Positions 46,321 to 58,778 of a stretch of DNA of 64,000 nt are shown here, in pieces. This stretch comes from Atrichornis clamosus. Lineage: Eukaryota > Chordata > Aves > Passeriformes > Menuridae. The position numbers were made by a program, and so were the translations under genes. The DNA lies in assembly GCA_013400975.1 (NCBI GenBank), contig WBMZ01000175.1, positions 385,501-449,500 of the forward strand, written 5' to 3'. Every line of letters starts with the position of its first letter. Position 1 is the first letter of the stretch. The notes below the pieces were generated by a model that was not told where the DNA came from, searched no databases, and saw nothing but the letters and a program-made list of their open reading frames with translations.

Positions 46321-48798
46321 GAAACAAAATTAAATTTCTGCCAGCAGATCTTTCCAAGCACATATGACACAGAGCACAAAAGTGTTCATTTCTTTACACT
46401 TTTTATCCAACCTGGAGACCCTTTGAGTTGCAAACAGCACAGTGGGAGCTCCAGTGACACTCCAGGCTACAGGAGATGCTGCAGAATAGCCCCTGGACTC
46501 TATGGGGGTTGGGCAAACATTTTGAAAAAGTGTTACAAAATAGTGTGAGGAAATCCTTGTCAACAGGGTAAATCAGATTGATCAAGGCAGAAGTTTAGGG
46601 AAAAGGTCTTTGACCACCCTTGCATGTCACACCAGTAGGGACAGGGAAATACTGCAGTCGACATGGCATAGCTGGGTGTTACTCAGATATCCTCGGGCTT
46701 TGGGAAGAGAAAGGACAGCCAGTCTGGAAGAAACACAATGTCAGGACTTCTGTCACGATATCATATCCTGGCTCTCTTCGCCGCCAGGTGACAAGGATCC
46801 TCTTGGGAACACGACTCTCCCTGGAGAGCAACAGCGTGAGAAGTGGACTCTTCCTCCCCACCACCAAGCTTTTAATTCTGTAGCTGAACCAAGGCCAGGA
46901 ATTCAGTGTCAGGAGTGCACGTTCCCAGCTGGTGCAGGGACAACAGAGCTGTGCAGGGTAGTCCCGACTCGCAGCCCACGGGGCAGCCGGCTCCCTGCCA
47001 GCCAGCACAGCCTCGGGGACGTCTGCTTTCAAAACCCTCGTACCAGCAGTGCTTGGAAGCTGTGAGTGCCCAGGAGAAGGAACAAAAGATGATACAACTG
47101 ACACTCAATTCAGCCTGCCCCACACCAGACAGGGCAAGGACAGTATCAGGTCAGTAACTCAGCTGCAAACACAGCCCCAGGCACCTGCCAAAATCCCCAT
47201 TTCAGAGCACGCACTGCTCACACCCTGGCAAAATCCTGCGTGGCTAAATCCCAAGAAGCCTAAAACAGCTGCATAACCCATTCAAACAAGACAAACCTAT
47301 TCCTCAATAGTCCATCCCAGCAGCACATGGCTGCATCTCCCCTCAACAGAATCACTGTTTCTTCCAAGAGCAAACTCCAAGTGGATTTTTGTAGTAGACC
47401 TGGCAGCCACAATTTGTCTTCTCAAAGACAGATTAGATGAAATCACTTGTAGCTCTGCTGTTTCAGCCACTTCTTCCTTGAAATATTATCTGCCTGCCTC
47501 AGCCTGATGGTTTGTCTTCAGAAGCCATTTGTTGAACTAGAAACCTAAATTCCAAAATGCACAAGAGTCGGAAACTCAACAGATGCTCCCCATATCTCTG
47601 TGCTGCAGTAGCCCTCTCATTCTCAAGAACACTGACAGGCAGTGCCAGGAACAATTATTCCATTAGGTAGGAGCTAGAACTTTTCCAACCACAGCCTACA
47701 TGCACTGAGAGGTTAACAATTCACCTAAGGCTGTGTCATGCTTCACCTTTGATCTCCTCTTTAGCTGGTCTGAACCTTTACTTCCCACACCTTCCCTCTC
47801 AAGGCAGTGCGCTGTTGCAGGGGGAAGCCCTGGAATTCCAGTCCCCCTGGAGGCACAGCCACAGCACCCACTACTCACCATCTCTGCCCACCCAGTGGTA
47901 CTATGAGATCACACTGGAGTCGTACTTAGCCATGAATACGTGGCAATTTTGCTTAAAACAAAACTAAAAACCCAAAAGACCCATTTAACGCTGAGCTCTG
48001 GAAGACGGCATAACATTAAACGCTAGTTTTTTAAAAAGCATTCAAATATGATCATATATCTGACTTGCATCCTGAACAACCAGTGTTACTCCAGATTTCT
48101 GCAGCAGACAAGTTTGCAACCCACCCACCCCCTTGGATTTTTCATTCCCCACTGACTCCTTGGCACCTCTGTTCAAAACACCTCTGTTCTCACCCCTGTT
48201 TACAAAATCAGGTTAAAGCAGCCTGTGAAAAAAAGGCAGAGTTCAAGAAATGGATGGGGCTGCGTTATCCTCAAAGTCTTTTAAGGGCAGCAAATATCAG
48301 GACTCTCCTCTCCTTCCCATATGCAGCTCAATGTACACAACAGGAGAGTACATCTGAGAGAAGAGCTTTGAGACACATCCTTTTTTAGTAGCTGCAATAA
48401 TTTAATAAGCTGCCTGCTGCTCCCACAGCACATCCATGGGAGAGAGGGGTTGTTGTTGTTTTAGCCCTTGCAGCTTTGCTAAGCTTTGAACTGAGGGTAT
48501 TAGGTTGTACAGCAGTAAATGCACTGTGAGTTGGCTAATGTTTTCCATTACACAATTTATATGATATAATCTTACACCTGACATTTTTTATACTACACCC
48601 ACTGCCTGAAAAAAAGGACATGGGTCTTTTGTTGCCATTTATAACATCCCAATAGATCTTAGAGAATCTTACCAAAGGGCAGGTTAAAGAGTAATTAAAA
48701 ATCTAGTCAGATAATTTTTTAAAAAAATAAGGATGTATCAGGCATTCTAAAGCTTCAGGGTGAAGTCCTTTGGAGCAGTGTTCAAAGAGACTTCTTTA
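46321..48798. other. non-coding stretch, nothing recognised
   Basis: A moderately GC-rich, CpG-containing patch at 46780-47050 coincides with overlapping 151-codon plus-strand and 141-codon minus-strand frames. Neither is recognisable, and two-strand openness argues for composition rather than coding. The rest is mixed. Confidence 0.5.
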
Positions 48799-48816
48799 TT
48801 GTTGCTGTTGTTGTTG
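48799..48816. repeat. (TTG)n microsatellite, six units
   Basis: Six trinucleotides, one of them CTG. A related four-unit TTG patch occurs near 48448-48460. Confidence 0.85.
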
Positions 48817-51800
48817 TCAATCCCACTTTAAAAACTCAATTTATTCTTATTAAATAAAAACTTCCTTATTTGCAATCTAACTTGTAAGAAAATATTTACA
48901 CCACAGACACAGGCTTATTTATCTATTAAGTGAGCCATATGGCATCAAGACTGGCAATTTAAGTGGGAACAGACAACAAATAAATGGTGCAGAAAGCTAA
49001 ACCTTAGAGAGCCACAAAGGCTCATTCAGAGATGAGCTTGAACAGAGACAAAAAGGACCATTTCCCAAAGCATGAGGGGAGTCCGACACAGAAGTCACTG
49101 GGGAAGCCACAGGACCACCAGACAGGTCTGTAGCTCTGTTACAGAGGTGTCAGTGTGCAGAGCAGACCCCAAATCCCTGGTCCCTGCTGTATCCAGCAGC
49201 CCACTGACCTCTGCACACAACGTGCGGGACCATCGGCACCCCCAGCCCCGCCCTGCAGTGGTTCCATCAGTGCTGGAAACGGGAGCAGTCCCAAGGGGAG
49301 GCCCAGCAGGCTGAACACTCTCAAACACAGGGAACCGGCACTCCTGGATTCTGGCTGTGCCCATGGCAGACTTACAGAGCTGCTGCACTTAGGTTGGTGC
49401 AGCCATTTGCAGGGACCTGGCAAAACTGAGCACAAATCAGTGTCCTGAGGATGCAAAACCTGCCTGGCTGCTCACTCCCTTGGGCTTCTCATATTTCTGA
49501 TGCTGGTGAGGGGGGAGGGAAGAATGTAAAACAAGATTTCTCTAGCTGCCCTAATCTGTGTTATGCCCCTTTGAAGCTTTCTGCTCACATTTCTAAGTAC
49601 AGACATGGCTCTCACTGCACAGTGTGGGGATAGGTATCAACCAAGGACATGGTTATCCCCTTATTTGCACTCAGTAGGAAACAACAGCAGGGTCAGTGGG
49701 GAAATGGGAGCTGCCAGGGGAAGCAAGTGGCAGATTTAGGTTTTCTGCATTTCAGCAGGGCTAGAAAGAGTTAAATGGGTCACCCCACTATGATGGGTTA
49801 TGCCATTATTGAAGCTGTAGGCAGTGTTGGAGCATAGAGGTTTGGGGCACAAAAATGTCCATGGTTATCTTCAGAAAATAAATGTGTTTTAAAAGCCTTG
49901 GGTCTAACAAGGAGTCTCTGTGGAGGGAAATACTGGAGTGATGGGAATTTTAAAAGGCCCAAAGTATAAGCATTTACCCAGCAACCTGATTTAGAAACCA
50001 AGAACCAGGAGGATTAGTTTAGTTTATTATGAGGTTGATTTCTTTTCTGATTTCTGTAACAGAGTGTTTTTATCACGTGAAACGATAGTCAGTGCCACAG
50101 CTAGTTAAATAAAACAAGTAGGAGAGAGAAGAGAAATAATTCTGAAATGAAAGCTTTCTTGTAACTCAGGAGCCATAAATAAAATCAAGTATTTGCCCTG
50201 AGGGAAGAACTCCAATTCAGCTAAAGGAATCTTTTACCAAGGCACGTCTTTGCCCTCACAGACTGTTACCGTGCCTTCTCCTCCCTCTTCTCTTTGGGAG
50301 TCAGAGCCACTCTGCCTTCAATAGCTGTGCGCTACCAGAAGTCACCCTGACGGAGCCAACAGAGCCAATAAAACCTGGACAAGCCTGGTTTCTAACAGCT
50401 GAAGCAGGACTTCAGCCTGCAAGGCCGACCAGGCAGCTGCACACCCCACTGACCCTCACACCTCCACCCAGCACTGCCCGAGTTTCTCACAACACCACCA
50501 CGAGCCTGTTCCTTACGGGACAGTGCAAAAGCTGCAGAGCTTTCTGCTGGTGCAGGAGTGTTTCCGCACCTTGCACAAGAAGCTACTCCAGGTTGGAGGG
50601 CTTCTCTCAGAAGGGGTGCCCAGCAAGCCAATTTACCACACTGAGAACCATTTGCAATCCAAGTTTATTTTCCCCATCCATCTGAAAACCACAGAGAAGC
50701 CAAAAAAAATCCCATGTGAAGACCCCTGTAGGCACAGTTTCCCCTCCTTCTTTCACCACAGGGAGTCTTCCTTCCTTCCTTCTACAAAAGCAAAACAAAC
50801 CCTGAAACCCAAAGCAAATCAGGGCCTTTTATGAAGTGGGGAAGGACAGTGCAATGAGTTGCATGATGTCAGGATGGCCAAAGACTTTCTATAATAATTC
50901 CCAATGGTCACAGAAGGATGGGACCTGGCTTATGTACGTATGCAAACTTCTATTGAGGATTTTTTTTGTTACAGTGAAACACACACAATTCTGATAGTTA
51001 GGAACAGACCTGATTGAGCCACAGCTCAACTGCTACTTAGGAGTAACAAACTTATTGCTGAAGTGATGGAAATGGTCCTGCACACTTGATTTAGGAGTTT
51101 GCACCACATCCATACCAACCTTAGGTCAGTCCCACCACCAGTACATTGGCAGGGCTGGGTGACTCCTCCAGAGCACTTTTAGGCAGCCCTAAATGAAGAT
51201 ACAGGCATTGGAAAGTCCGGGATATACTGGTACCTATTCAAGAAGCATCTTTCTCTCTCCCTCATCACTTCTCCAATGTCATTACTTTATGTGGGGTCCT
51301 GTTTCTGATAGTTCACAGCAAATACCATTAACACCTGCTAACCTGAAAGATGCCTCATGAAAGATGTCTTAGATCAGCCACAAATCCAAGTGCAATGGGC
51401 CAAATCTCTTTTTAATTCCCCCGGTATAAAACCAAAGTTTCTTTTGAGTGAACTCAGTAGAGCTGCCCTGAATTTACCACAGTATAACACAAAGTAGTGT
51501 AGAAAAGGAATGTATAAAAAAAATCCTATTCAGGCTGGTTTGTGACAAATGGTGACATTTTCTTCTTGGAATAAAACCTGTCAAAATCATGTAATTAAGT
51601 AGAGAATGCCTTTGCTGCACAGAATTGACACAGATTACCAAAGTCATCCTACATTAAGTAAATTTGTGTTCATCTTATTTTCCAAAAGTCTCATTTCCAG
51701 CATGACTTACATGCCCCCTTGAAAGGCTCTCTGAGCTAGGCTGCCTTCACCTCGAAGCAACTGAAATAATCCAAAAGCGTGTGCAACGGTAAGGGGGTGC

Positions 51801-52988
51801 TGAGGCAATTCTGCATTCTTGCTCCCAACCTGGCTTTTCCTGCATTCCTGTTTTGCCTGTGTGTTTACAAAGAGGTAAGGTACTCTTCCAAAGGTGTTAC
51901 ACCCCGGAGCAAGATAAACTAAGCCTTGAATAGATTCGCTGCAACTGCTCACAGACTGCTCCAAATTGTGTTACAACTTCTTTGCAGAGAAAACAAACCA
52001 CACAGAAGCACGCTCACACTGTTAAACGGTCCAGGGAAGGCTTGGGAATTGTTTTTAAATAAAAGCCGCTAGCACAGCAGATGCACCATCACTGCTGGTG
52101 AGGGGGGCATTGCTCAGTTTGGGTACAGCTGCCTTCTGCTGTCTTCACAGCTCTCCCAGCTCCGGAGCTGTTGTGAGCAGCTCTCACAGCTGCTTCACCG
52201 CACTGAGGACCCTGAAACTCCAAAGCACAGTCCCCCAAGTCAGCAGGATGCTCCAGAGCCTGCAGAGAACTGCAGCGTCCATTGCTTCCAAACTCACCAT
52301 CAGCAAAATGACCCAAATCGCTCACAAGCTGCAGAAATGAGAATGCACGAACACACAAAAACCATGCAAAACCTCCCCTTCAGTGGGAAGAGGATGTTAC
52401 ATCCCATGTTCAGGCGCAGGGATTGTGCTTTCCCAGAAAAAGTACATCCCCCCAAGGCCCAGCTAGGAGTGTGCCTACAATAGCATGGAAATAATAATAC
52501 GCCAATATTCCATTTCCAATAGCAACATTGGAAAATGCTGAGTTTGCCAAAGCTGATTCATATGTCTGAGGAGGGGGAACAAAAGGTGATTTTAACACAT
52601 CTTGTTCCTGCCTCCTGTTTCTCTCTGCTTCTTTGAATTTCAAAATTCAAATGCTATAATTGGGGTTGAGTGAAAAACAGAACTTGTGTCATATGAGAAA
52701 CTGACATTTTGGCGTGTTTTCCAATGAATCAGAACCAAAAAAATTAAAATTTCTCATGAAGTGACAATCCAAAAAAATCCAGTTTTGAACCCATCCATAT
52801 TGATACATTTAAAAATTTGTTTTGAGAACATCAAAGCAATGTAACAAATTAAATCTTGCTAAAGTATATCAATATTTTGTGTGAAGAATCCAAACAAACA
52901 CGGAAACAAGGATTTTACCTTTCCAAAGCAAAACAAAAATGTTCCTCAGTTGTAAATATCTGTGTGATTGACACCTCTCAGTAAGACA
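48817..52988. other. non-coding stretch, nothing recognised
   Basis: GC-rich patch at 49080-49450 with overlapping frames on both strands (up to 105 codons). The rest is mixed to AT-rich, becoming strongly AT-rich from 52640. It includes the CTTC microsatellite at 50767. No gene or repeat family was identified. Confidence 0.5.
50767..50782. repeat. (CTTC)n microsatellite, four units
   Basis: Four perfect tetranucleotide units in a pyrimidine-rich context. Confidence 0.85.
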
Positions 52989-53039
52989 TTCTGATTTTGA
53001 TGAAATTACATTTTCTGAGAGAAAATTGTTCCATCAGAA
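52989..53039. repeat. nested inverted repeats, possible MITE remnant
   Basis: TTCTGAT (52989-52995) and ATCAGAA (53033-53039) are exact reverse complements. Between them ATTTTCT (53010-53016) and AGAAAAT (53020-53026) form a second perfect pair. The two axes are only about 4 bp apart. AT-rich nested palindromes recall small non-autonomous DNA transposons, but no terminal repeats or target duplication were seen, so the origin is a guess. Confidence 0.35.
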
Positions 53040-55541
53040 ATTTTAATGAGCTTTCCTTCAACACAAATATGTCTGTGTTACTCATGCCTAGGAGAAAATG
53101 TCACTTTGCAATGTTTTCCTTGGTTAGGTGCCTCTCCATTAGGATGAGGATATTGCACTCAGTCTGCCTTGGTTTCTGCACATTTCCCCCTCCCCATGCA
53201 CAACATGCACATCTATCATCTGATTAAAAATATTATTTATCTTTATATAAAAACATATATTTCCTAACAAGCCAAGACATTTATAAATAACTTATAATAC
53301 TACAGCTGAGTGCTAAACATCATGATTTAGGATGAAAGAAGAAGCTTTTCTGATCATTGTCCTTTAGTATTTCAAAGCCCATTTTTCATGTTTATTTGCT
53401 GTCACTGGTGATAAGTGATTGCCTTGCTATATTGCATTTCCTCTGCAATGGTGAGTTGTTTGCAAAAGCAATGGAGGACAGGCTGTCACATCAAAGAGAA
53501 AAGACTGAAACCCACCAGGAGGTGAAGCAGGGGTTTATTGTCTTTTGCCCTGGGTTTTGACAGTTAATTAGCTCTCCTCCAATTTATGCTTGTGTGGCAG
53601 CTACGCCAGGGTCACCAGCAACAGCTCCAAGGTGAGGCCAATGCAAAGGATGCAAGACAAGGAAAACTTGTGACAGAGCCCCAGGAAAGCAAAGGGCTTC
53701 CTCTCTCACCCCCAGCCACGACCGATGGACTCGTTCCCTAATGAAGCCTTTGACTTGTTTATTTTTCCCCCCTCACCACATGGAGGATTCTTTCAACAGC
53801 TTTGGGCACTGAGGAATTGCCAAAGCAGCTGCCGAATTTAGCAGCCAGTGTAGCAGCATGTGTGGAAAAACACTGCCCCTTCAACTTCCTTTGTGTGCGC
53901 TGCCTCGGGCAGAGGAAGAGGAGGAAGCTGTCAATGAGGAGGAGGTAATGAAGGGCTTCACCACGGTGCTCCACGGGGCTGGACTTCACTGCCTGCCCTT
54001 CAGGACCTTTCAGGACCTCAGCCACCTCTGCTGGCACCCAAAGACGTTTCAAGACTTTGCAAAGCAAATGTGCTTCCCCTCCCCTTACCTGTTGCTCTCT
54101 CTGTTGCTCTGGTGGGTTTTTCCACCTGCACATATTTTACCTCCTCTCCCAGTCTGAAACCCCAAGTGCAGGGAGCAAGCAGAGCCCAAGCTGTGCTTCC
54201 GGGGCAGGAGAACAAAAGCGGCATTTTCACATCATGGGATAAACCTTTGATCCAATCACACGTCTTAGCTGCAATAAATGCTGGAATCGTGCTGCCCTGC
54301 TTGATGCCCAGTGAAAAGTAGCAAGGTCTCACCTCTGGAAAAAGGCTCTGGATCGATTTAGAGGTCAGGTTAATGTCTCAGAGGAATATGACCGACAGTA
54401 GCACTGGAAAAAGAATTGGAAATGAGATGCAAATTCACTTTATATTAAACACCCACTGAATGGGAATTTCCAGACATAACTAAACCAGTCGAAGCTCAGA
54501 GTGGAGAGCCAGCCTTGAACAATACAGAGCTCCTCGGCAATGCCCAAGACGTGCCCCATTTTCAAGCAAAATCTTCATGCCCTTTAGAAAGTACCTGCTG
54601 TCTCAAAAAAAGAGTTTCTTTTATAGAATTACCTGTTCAGACCTTACCCAGGCAGAGCAAGGCAGTTTCCAGGCACACAGGAAGCATCTTTCCTGCAGAG
54701 ACACTGCTAAAGAGGCAGCCTCATTTAGCCACATTAAATATGGAAAGCACTGCACTAAAACAGCACTGGCAAATTATCCAGATTCCTATCTCAATACCCC
54801 AGCTTCCCTGCGGCTGGATCCTGATGGGATCCAGTGGCTGAATTGGGGCTTCCCATCCCATGCTGCGATGCTGTATGTGCTTCCCATCAATGATGTCACA
54901 GTCCTTTATGTTCTCTTTGTAAAATATTTTGAAACATCACCAGTAAATTCAAAGCCTGAAGCACAGAATTATCCAACTTTTTGAATTGAAGTTTCTTCTG
55001 GACAAGTCTTCCCTAGGTGAGCCAGGCAATGACAGGAGCCACCCCAAGCAACCACTGAGATACCAAAGTCAGCAATCACCCTCCTGCTCACAGCTGCTGG
55101 AGCAGAACGGGGTTTATGCACTAGTGAGACACAGCAACAACATGGTATGGATCACCTGCAGGAGCTGAGTTTGGGCCTCAAGAACACAAAAGGCTGAGAG
55201 ATTCCAGCTGAGCCAGAAGAGCCAATCTCCAAACATTGGGCCGACAACAGCAGAGGAGCCAACACCTTAACCAAATTCCCTTGAAAGTACCAACAGAGCC
55301 ACACATTTCTGCAGGAGATCCCCCATTACCACATGAGGCACCTCTGTGATTCCCCCTATGATCTCCCTTGGCTGAAGTGACACAAAGGTGCCTCCCTTTT
55401 ATGAGAGGTCTCAACCCAGGTTCACTGATTGCAACTTCAGCGCCCAGGAGCCTAAGTTAGGAGCCTCATCACCCTTCTCTCTCTTCCCATTGACAATGGG
55501 ACACAGATGTCCCTCTGCAGGGCCCAGAATGGTCACCCTCT
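53040..55541. other. non-coding stretch, nothing recognised
   Basis: AT-rich to about 53350, then mixed. A purine-rich GAGGAGGAGG patch lies near 53910-53945. Frames of 124 codons (53759-54133, -) and 135 codons (54577-54984, +) resemble no known protein. Confidence 0.5.
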
Positions 55542-55735
55542 CAAATCACTGAATAGCAAATCATAAAGTGGTTTGGGTTGGAAGGGACCTCAGAGGTCAT
55601 CTAGTTCCCACCCCCCTGCCATGGATAGGGACGGCTTCCATCACACCAGGTTGCTCAGAACCTCCTCCAACCTGGCCTTGCACACTTCCAGGGATTCAAA
55701 GCACAAATGCCTCTTTTCTCTGATGACAAGAAACT
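55542..55735 (-). mobile_element. CR1 LINE 3'-end fragment
   Basis: AAATCACTGAATAGCAAATCAT is an eroded tail in reverse. It is followed by GTGGTTTGGGTTGGAAGGGA (55568-55587), then CTCAGAGGTCATCTAGTTCC, CCCCCCTGCCATGGATAGGG and CACACCAGGTTGCTCAGAAC. CTCCAACCTGGCCTTGCACA and CTTCCAGGGAT complete the series. This is the standard avian CR1 3' end on the minus strand. The last 35 bp are uncertain. Confidence 0.9.
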
Positions 55736-58700
55736 GAAACCCACCCCATGTGAACACCTACTGCTAGCTAGGTGTGATGACTCCAGCTCCTACAGCCCAC
55801 TCCTAACATCATCTGGAACAACCTTACGCTGTGCAAACCCCCACTGCTCTCTTAATGAAGGACGAATGTGAACACAACCTGTGTTCTCACAAGTGCTCTC
55901 ATGAGACGCACGCAGCAAGCTCAACAACAGACTAAACGTAGTGCGTGGGCTTGCGCTTTGTGTTTCTCTCAGCTGTGAGTCATTGTGTGGGGCAGAAAAC
56001 TGCCTTCCTCCCCCAGAATATCGTGGAAAGCAAGCAGTGCCTCACGTTACAGCGAGAGAAGCTCTACGCAGCAGGGGCCAGAACTGTGCTGCTCACAGGG
56101 AGCCCGAAGACTTGGCAACATCGCAGCCAAATCTGTCAATGACATTTCACACAGGCCATTGAGCAACCAGCAGAAGAAAATCATTTTCAGCCAGTCCTGA
56201 CCCACTGAGGTTCAGATGGGAAATAGCATAAAGACCCTTTCAATTCAATGTCATCTCCCTCCTTTCTCTTTACTTCCTTGGAATCTTCACTCCATCTCGT
56301 CCCTTGCTGTCGTGAGCAGTGTGCTCAGCACAGGTTCTTTCCCTGGGGAGATGTGGTGTGAGACTGCTGCCTGGGGACTTGGATGCGCTGCCTGGGAAGG
56401 CTGCCAGCTGGACAAGGGAAGCAAGCACCTCTTGCAGATCAGTGATGAGTCCGAGCAAGCCGTTCTTCTGCACAAATTTGAAAGTTTGAGAGTTGGAGAA
56501 TGCACACCAAACACTTCCCAGAAGATTTAACAAATCTGCATTGGCAAGCGTTCAGAGATTCAGCTCTGGGCTCCTCACCCTCAAAAACATGCACATCAGG
56601 TACCTTGGTGTGTGTTACCTGAGCATGTCCCTGTGAAGCACCACGAGTTGCTGCACTGCTCCAACGCAGGCTCCGCGACCATCTTGCAGCACGAGCATTA
56701 AAAAAACCAAGGTACTGAATAGTCACAGGGAAGGCAAGACAGAAACCCTGAACCTGAGTCTTTGGCTTTGATCAGCAGACAGTTTTCCTTCTATTTTCCC
56801 TCTACGTGCTTCTCTCCACCAAGGAAAACAAGTTTCTTAATACCCACTCCAGGATGTAGTGCATAAACAGGAAGAGACAGCCAGCAGGGAGAGGTAAGAA
56901 ATACACACATGCACAGATTGACAGCAGCTTTCTGTGCGTTTGATATCCAAACATAAAAATTATTGCCCACTTTGGGACAGTGAGCCACGGCCAGGGCTGC
57001 AAAACGTGGGCCATGTTTTGTGCCTTCCCTGAACCAGCAGTTAATAACACAATGCAAGGAGCAAAAAAGTCACAAATGCCATGACCAAGGCAGGTGCCAG
57101 GCTACAGGAGAGAGTCCCGATCACACAATGGAGCAGAAGGACTGTGTCTTGTCTGAAGTCTGGCAAGACCAGCCAGGAGGGGCTTTGTACCCACTCCAGG
57201 TTTTTTCTTAGATGTTTTGGTACTAATTTCCCCCAGTCCATACCTGTGAGGAGCACCAGACACTCCTCCACTATATCTTACTGAGGATTATCAGCATTTC
57301 TTTAAGGTTTACAGAGGCTGCATGGGGGGAGCAGAAGCTTGAGGCCAATCACAGCACTTAACCACCCTCTCCACTAAAAGGCTTTTTCAAATATCTGCTG
57401 CTGCTTGAAGAACCTGAATGCACAGGATAGCCAAGGTCCCCAGAACACAGTGACCTGCTTGTTATGTCCATTTACCTTTGGGAAAAACACAGTGAGGCTT
57501 CTGAGAATGAATTATAGAAGGTAAAACTTCTAAAGGAAGATCAATAGTTGGACATCAAGTACCTTTCCATTACAAAACCATACCAAGGACATTTTTGACA
57601 TGTTCATGCATCTCTTTTGTCAATGGAACTGTAAGTTAGACTCATGAGAGAGGGTTGAGGGGGTTTTCGTGCTACCTTCAACCCAATATTTTTATAAACA
57701 CCACTTTTCATTTCTGGCCACACTACAAATCCATTATAGATAAGGAAAGCAGTCCTAAAACACAATTAAGAGATGGAGTCATGAGGTTGTAGCCTTGCAG
57801 CTATGAAGTAATGACCTCAGCACAAGGAATAGATAGAAGATAGACTAATCCCTATTAAAAGGGGAGGCTGGCAAATAATGCTTTTAAAATCATTTAAATC
57901 TGCAGCGTGCTGAGCCGAGGGTGTGTGAGGCTGCAGGAGAGCTGACGTAGCTGTGCTGAGAGATTTTGCTGCTCCCTGGGACTCGAGGCACCCTGCTAGC
58001 AGAGGCACCGGAGAGCTGGATGAGCACGGTGTGTCTGAACAAGCACACAAACACACACCATTTTTGATGTCATCACCCAGGGACTGGAGGGGCTTTCTGC
58101 TGGGGGCCCCCCTGCTGACACAGAGCAGCCTGGTGCACACAGACCAGGCACGGCTTCATGTTCAGGATGGCACAGCTCCAAAGCTGGCCTCAAGAGAAGC
58201 TTTATTGAAAAGGTTTTCCCAAGCCTTTACCCACACTCATTTCTTTAGTGCCTTCTTCATTCTGCAGGGGAGCTCAGAGCCCCCACAAGCCCTCTGCACA
58301 CAAGTTACAACACAAGATCATCAAGGGCATCAGTCTTCTGGCAGGTTCTTCTCCCTCCCCTCACGCTTTCCAGAGCCCTTGGCTTTTGAGGAAGTGCAAA
58401 GCTTTTGGCTTTGAGCGGTCAGGGGCAACAAAACAACACAACCCGAGGGAGGGGAGATGTCGGAGGAGAAGCAGCAGAGCAGGGAAAAGTCTCTGTTCAC
58501 CACAGGTCTGGACTGCCACTCTGCTGGCAGTCAGAGATTGTGAGACACAGCTGGGAGGAGAAGTGCCACTGCACAATCAGTCAAAGCAACGGTGTTTCTT
58601 CCAGAGGCATTCAGAAGTCTGGGCATCCTACTGAGTCTTCAAATAAATAATGTTTGATTGTGACAAGTGCTTAGCATGCTTCTGAATGCAGCAAGAAAGT

Positions 58701-58764
58701 AATGCACTGACATTATGAAAATATTAGAGAGGCATAAGTCAATCCTACTCATCCTATGAAGAAC
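55736..58764. other. non-coding stretch, nothing recognised
   Basis: Mixed composition with many overlapping short frames on both strands. The longest is 153 codons at 57953-58414 (+), with no recognisable domain. GGGGGCCCCC at 58102-58111 is a small GC palindrome. No repeat family was identified. Confidence 0.5.
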
Positions 58765-58778
58765 AAAAAAAAAAAAAA
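58765..58778. repeat. poly(A) tract, 14 bp
   Basis: Fourteen uninterrupted A, followed by CCC. No retroposed body was recognised. Confidence 0.9.

Noticed and set aside
46610..47104. Overlapping 151-codon (+) and 141-codon (-) frames
   Set aside because: Openness on both strands follows from GC-rich composition; neither translation is recognisable.
58102..58111. GGGGGCCCCC palindrome
   Set aside because: Ten bases of simple composition, with nothing around it to suggest function.
57953..58414. 153-codon plus-strand open frame
   Set aside because: The translation is low in structure and unfamiliar; treated as chance.
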